Below are positions 61,584 to 64,000 of a stretch of 64,000 bases of DNA, piece by piece. The translations under genes and the position numbers were made by a program. Within the stretch, counting starts at the first letter, position 1, and each line of letters starts with the position of its first letter. The stretch covers positions 744,001-808,000 of the forward strand of contig CAVOII010000004.1 of NCBI GenBank assembly GCA_963696025.1, read 5' to 3'. Under the pieces are notes generated by a model, which saw only the letters and a list, made by a program, of their open reading frames with translations, did no database searches and was not told where the DNA came from. This DNA is from JABCYV01 sp963696025 (GTDB taxonomy: Bacteria > Acidobacteriota > Terriglobia > Terriglobales > Acidobacteriaceae).

Positions 61584-62299
61584 TGACCGCCGCTCCCGAC
61601 TGTATCTTGAGGACGAGCGAAAATATATCCCACCCCGCGAACCGTCTTGATGTGGTCGGTGCCGGCATCGGAATCGCCTAATTTCTTACGAATCTTGCTG
61701 ACATGCATGTCAATGCTGCGGTCGAAGGGAGAGAATTTACGGCTCAGCACCAGATCCACGAGCCGCTCGCGGGGCACTACTCGTCCCGCCTCGCGCAATA
61801 AGGCTTGCAACAGATTGAACTCCACAGAAGTCAACTCGACCGGCTTGCCCTTTTGGCGAACGGTGCGTGTGCCGGCGTCGAGCTCAACATCGCCCACACG
61901 GAGCACTTCCGGCGCCAGAGGAACGCTCGTGCCTTCTGTCTTGGTGCGCCGGAGAATAGCTCGAATGCGCGCCACCAGTTCACGCGGGTTGAAGGGTTTG
62001 GGAAGGTAATCGTCAGCACCGATTTCCAAACCCACGATGCGATCGACGTCCTGGCCGCGAGCGGTGAGCAGTAATACCGGGATCCGAGAGACATTCCGAA
62101 TTCGCCGCAGCACATCGAATCCGTTTAACCCCGGCAGCATGACGTCGAGTACGATCAGCGAATGATCCCCGCTTAAAACCCGCTCCAGACCGCGCGTACC
62201 GTCGTGCACAGACTCAACTTGGAAGCCTTCCGGAGTAAGATATTCGCCGACCAGGCCACAAAGCTCCACATCGTCGTCGATGACCAGGATGCGATCCAC
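61580..62299 (-). CDS. OmpR/CpxR-family response regulator
   Basis: The 239-residue protein has a complete receiver (acidic Asp8-10, phospho-acceptor Asp52 in VLDVMLPG, Thr79, Lys101) and a winged-helix DNA-binding domain (about 130-230, RELVDLVLSRKFSPFDRSIDMHVSKIRKKLG). First gene of the two-gene operon with the histidine kinase. CpxR-type sites in the divergent promoter suggest autoregulation. Confidence 0.95.
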   Translation of the reverse strand: MDRILVIDDDVELCGLVGEYLTPEGFQVESVHDGTRGLERVLSGDHSLIVLDVMLPGLNGFDVLRRIRNVSRIPVLLLTARGQDVDRIVGLEIGADDYLPKPFNPRELVARIRAILRRTKTEGTSVPLAPEVLRVGDVELDAGTRTVRQKGKPVELTSVEFNLLQALLREAGRVVPRERLVDLVLSRKFSPFDRSIDMHVSKIRKKLGDSDAGTDHIKTVRGVGYIFARPQDTVGSGGQ

Positions 62300-62347
62300 A
62301 AACCTTATTGTAATGGTAGTTCAATAACATCTGTGCGTCTCAAACTG

Positions 62348-62394
62348 GTAAAGAATTGTCAATCTATAACTTGGCGCACTTTACAAAACTTTAC
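62348..62394. promoter_or_regulatory. Two CpxR-type boxes in the divergent promoter
   Basis: GTAAAGAATTGTCAA (62348-62362) is a GTAAA-N5-GTCAA match on the plus strand, and TTTACAAAACTTTAC (62380-62394) is the exact complement of GTAAA-N5-GTAAA. Both lie in the 174-base gap between the response regulator and the Spy/CpxP-like gene, where an autoregulator would bind. Confidence 0.6.
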
Positions 62395-62473
62395 TCCGGT
62401 TGACCGACTTTTTACCGCCATCCAACGAGAAAACGTTTCTAATACAGGGAAAGCCAAATTCCAGGGAGGACCC

Positions 62474-62950
62474 ATGAAATCGAGTCAGATCAGGCTGCTG
62501 GTTGTCGCGCTCGCGCTCACGCTTACGGCGGCAGTTGCGGTGTCCCAGACCGTTAAGCCTGTTCAAATGCACGGCGATGAGATGTTTGGCGGACACATGC
62601 TGAACTTCTTCGCTGACTATCTCAACCTCACGGACGCGCAACAGGCGCAAATGAAAGACATTCTCGCCAAGGAAAAGCCGACAATCCAACCGCTGGTACG
62701 ACAGGTAGCGCAGAGCCATCGTCAATTGCGCCAACTCGAGATGAGCGGTAGCTTCGACGAAGCCAAAGCTCGCGCTCTGGTGGCACAGCAATCCGCGAAT
62801 CTCACGGAACTGATCGTGCAGAAGGCGCGCATCGAGTCTGAGTTGTTCCAGGTCCTGACTCCGGAACAGAAGACCACGATCACCCAGTTCATGCAGCGTC
62901 ATGAGCAGAGGCTCGCACAACACATGCAGGAACAGACGCAGAGCCAGTAG
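62474..62950 (+). CDS. Spy/CpxP-like periplasmic stress protein
   Basis: The 158-residue product has a signal peptide (1-25, VAVSQ) and the family LTxxQ motifs LNLTDAQQAQMKDIL and LTPEQKTTITQF in an otherwise fully helical, Gln-rich protein. Such proteins bind misfolded periplasmic proteins and, for CpxP, inhibit the sensor kinase. GGGAGGA lies before ATG 62474. Divergent location next to a CpxAR-like pair, with CpxR-type boxes between, strengthens the assignment. Confidence 0.88.
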   Translation: MKSSQIRLLVVALALTLTAAVAVSQTVKPVQMHGDEMFGGHMLNFFADYLNLTDAQQAQMKDILAKEKPTIQPLVRQVAQSHRQLRQLEMSGSFDEAKARALVAQQSANLTELIVQKARIESELFQVLTPEQKTTITQFMQRHEQRLAQHMQEQTQSQ

Positions 62951-63020
62951 CGCCGTCGTTGTGCGAGGGTAAGACCCTCCCTCCCCTTCGATTTGGCAAA
63001 CTGAGAAAGGAAGTGCCTTC

Positions 63021-63245
63021 GTGGCAGCTTCAGTGGTCGATATCAATCGGGATGTGATTCGCGCCATCGCCGCGGAAATGGCGATTGGGGTTGAGGCTGC
63101 CGTCGAGTGTTGGATGTCGCAGATCGAACAGGCACTCACTGACATTCACCTGACGACACTGGGACGACTGAATGCGGTCAGCGAAATTCTCGACAAATAT
63201 AAGCACCTGACCGGCAAGAGCAAACCCGCCTGCCGTCGGGGTTAG
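63021..63245 (+). CDS. Small helical hypothetical protein
   Basis: A 74-residue product from GTG 63021 (AAAGGAAG upstream) reads as a three-helix bundle (RDVIRAIAAEMAIGVEAAVECWMSQIEQALTD) with a basic tail. No family was recognised. It lies 70 bases after the Spy/CpxP-like gene, in the same direction. Confidence 0.5.
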   Translation: MAASVVDINRDVIRAIAAEMAIGVEAAVECWMSQIEQALTDIHLTTLGRLNAVSEILDKYKHLTGKSKPACRRG

Positions 63246-63257
63246 TGGTTGGCCACT

Positions 63258-63380
63258 ATGAGATCTTTTATGGACGTCTTTTACTCCTACGTGATCAGCT
63301 CGAGTTGGATTTTCCTTTTAGGGTGGATCGTTCTTCTTGTGGTCGCCGGCATTATCACATTCCGCCGCGACTTATCGTAG
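63258..63380 (+). CDS. Small single-pass membrane protein (40 aa)
   Basis: The 40-codon frame encodes a 20-residue hydrophobic helix (SWIFLLGWIVLLVVAGIITF) with a short charged tail (RRDLS). It begins 12 bases after the previous stop, so both small genes could be cotranscribed. Small single-helix proteins of this kind are common but of unknown role; no ribosome site is clear. Confidence 0.45.
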   Translation: MRSFMDVFYSYVISSSWIFLLGWIVLLVVAGIITFRRDLS

Positions 63381-63422
63381 CGGTCCGAAGTCAGGGCGTC
63401 AGATTCATCGCCGGACAGCCTC

Positions 63423-64000
63423 CTATTTGGGCGGCGGGGTGCTCGAGTACAGGGCGGTGAGGCTGGCGGTTCCCAGGATATGTCTGCCCCGCGCCGCCGC
63501 GATCAGGGCGTGATACAGAGTCTCTGCGCTGGGCGGGAAATTGGGCGCGCCTGGTAGGTGCAGCTCGACGTCCAGCGCATACACGGTGAAAACGTAGTGG
63601 TGCACATCCGGCTCGACATGAGCTGGCGGGCAAGGACCGTCGTACTCTGGGGCTACGAAGAAGTCATTGAAGATTTGCATCCCAAATTGGCTTCCAGGCA
63701 CTCCCGCGTTCGCGGGAAGGCTGGTTGTGGTCGCGGCGATGTTGTACATCCCCCAGTGAGTAAACGCCGCCGTTACGTCGTATAAAACCACGACGAAGGT
63801 CTGGGTGTGCGGCGGACCGCTCGTCCAGGACAGCTCGGGCGACTGATTCCCGCCCGGACTCCCGTCGACAGAGCAGATGTTGACATTGTTCATGTTGAGG
63901 ATATTGTGGATGGCGCTGATGGGCAGGGTCGTGTTGCTGGCGAATGTCGTGCTGGTTAAGCGGAATGAGTTGCCTGCACTCGGGGTGGCTGCTTCTGTCG
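63423..64000 (-). CDS. PEBP-family protein (YbhB/Raf kinase inhibitor-like), N-terminus outside window
   Basis: The visible 192 codons run off the window edge at 64000. The fold is recognisable: SFRLTSTTFASNTTLPIS, NQSPELSWTSGPPHTQTFVVVLYDV (the PEBP DPD/SPxLxW region), FTHWGMYNIAATTTSLP, and EYDGPCPPAHVEPDVHHYVFTVYALD, which corresponds to the GPxPPxG-H ligand pocket. The internal Met at 63893 is not needed as a start because the upstream frame is open and conserved. The ligand is unknown. Confidence 0.87.
   Translation of the reverse strand, partial: TEAATPSAGNSFRLTSTTFASNTTLPISAIHNILNMNNVNICSVDGSPGGNQSPELSWTSGPPHTQTFVVVLYDVTAAFTHWGMYNIAATTTSLPANAGVPGSQFGMQIFNDFFVAPEYDGPCPPAHVEPDVHHYVFTVYALDVELHLPGAPNFPPSAETLYHALIAAARGRHILGTASLTALYSSTPPPK

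Overview
The window looks like a chromosomal segment of an Acidobacteriota (Terriglobia-type) bacterium. The inference rests on gene content: ADOP-type duplicated orphan ABC permeases, two large Ser/Thr protein kinases whose C-terminal halves are TPR or TolB/WD40 propellers, a fused LptF-LptG permease, several secreted beta-propellers, and moderately GC-rich coding sequence with good AGGAGG-type ribosome sites. No rRNA, tRNA or CRISPR array was recognised.

Layout. 1-9.8 kb: an efflux locus with two ADOP permeases (one cut by the window edge), a membrane-fusion adaptor, two MacB/LolD-type ATPases (the second split by an IS5-family element with an exact CTAG target duplication) and a TolC-type outer-membrane channel. 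9.8-14.9 kb: decayed genes (GGCT-like, DinB-like) mixed with IS1182-type fragments and an IS110-family element. 14.9-23 kb: two paralogous receptor-type Ser/Thr kinases with near-identical short promoters, separated by a GYD protein and a second type of IS110 element. 23-29 kb: an IS-rich stretch holding a deleted IS1182-type copy, a 148-bp MITE, IS91 debris, a PsiE protein, a hydrolase and a second, almost identical copy of the first IS110 element. 29-32 kb: small hypothetical proteins and a secreted lipase.

32.3-41.1 kb: a long minus-strand respiratory operon (outer-membrane c-type porin, dihaem cytochrome c, a cupredoxin-like secreted protein, cytochrome oxidase subunits II, I, III, III, IV, a small membrane protein and haem O synthase), preceded by a TetR regulator. 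42-49.5 kb: secreted propeller, DUF2277, a frameshifted membrane gene, then phosphoglycerate mutase (gpmI), a DUF2059 protein and enolase, so two consecutive lower-glycolysis enzymes sit close together. 49.6-55.5 kb: carbohydrate genes (GH57-type hydrolase, a GH99/DUF5010-like secreted protein, glycogen branching enzyme). 55.6-64 kb: a receiver with His at the phospho-acceptor position, the LptFG fusion, a lipoprotein propeller, a Cpx-like module (histidine kinase, response regulator and divergent Spy/CpxP-like protein with CpxR-type boxes between them), small proteins and a PEBP protein running off the edge.

The most informative observations are the IS110/IS1111-type elements, present as two copies in different flanks so that boundaries, a target sequence and a candidate guide-RNA region can be read directly; the Cpx-like regulon with boxes matching the enterobacterial consensus; the substituted receiver; and a dispersed inverted-repeat element with three copies.
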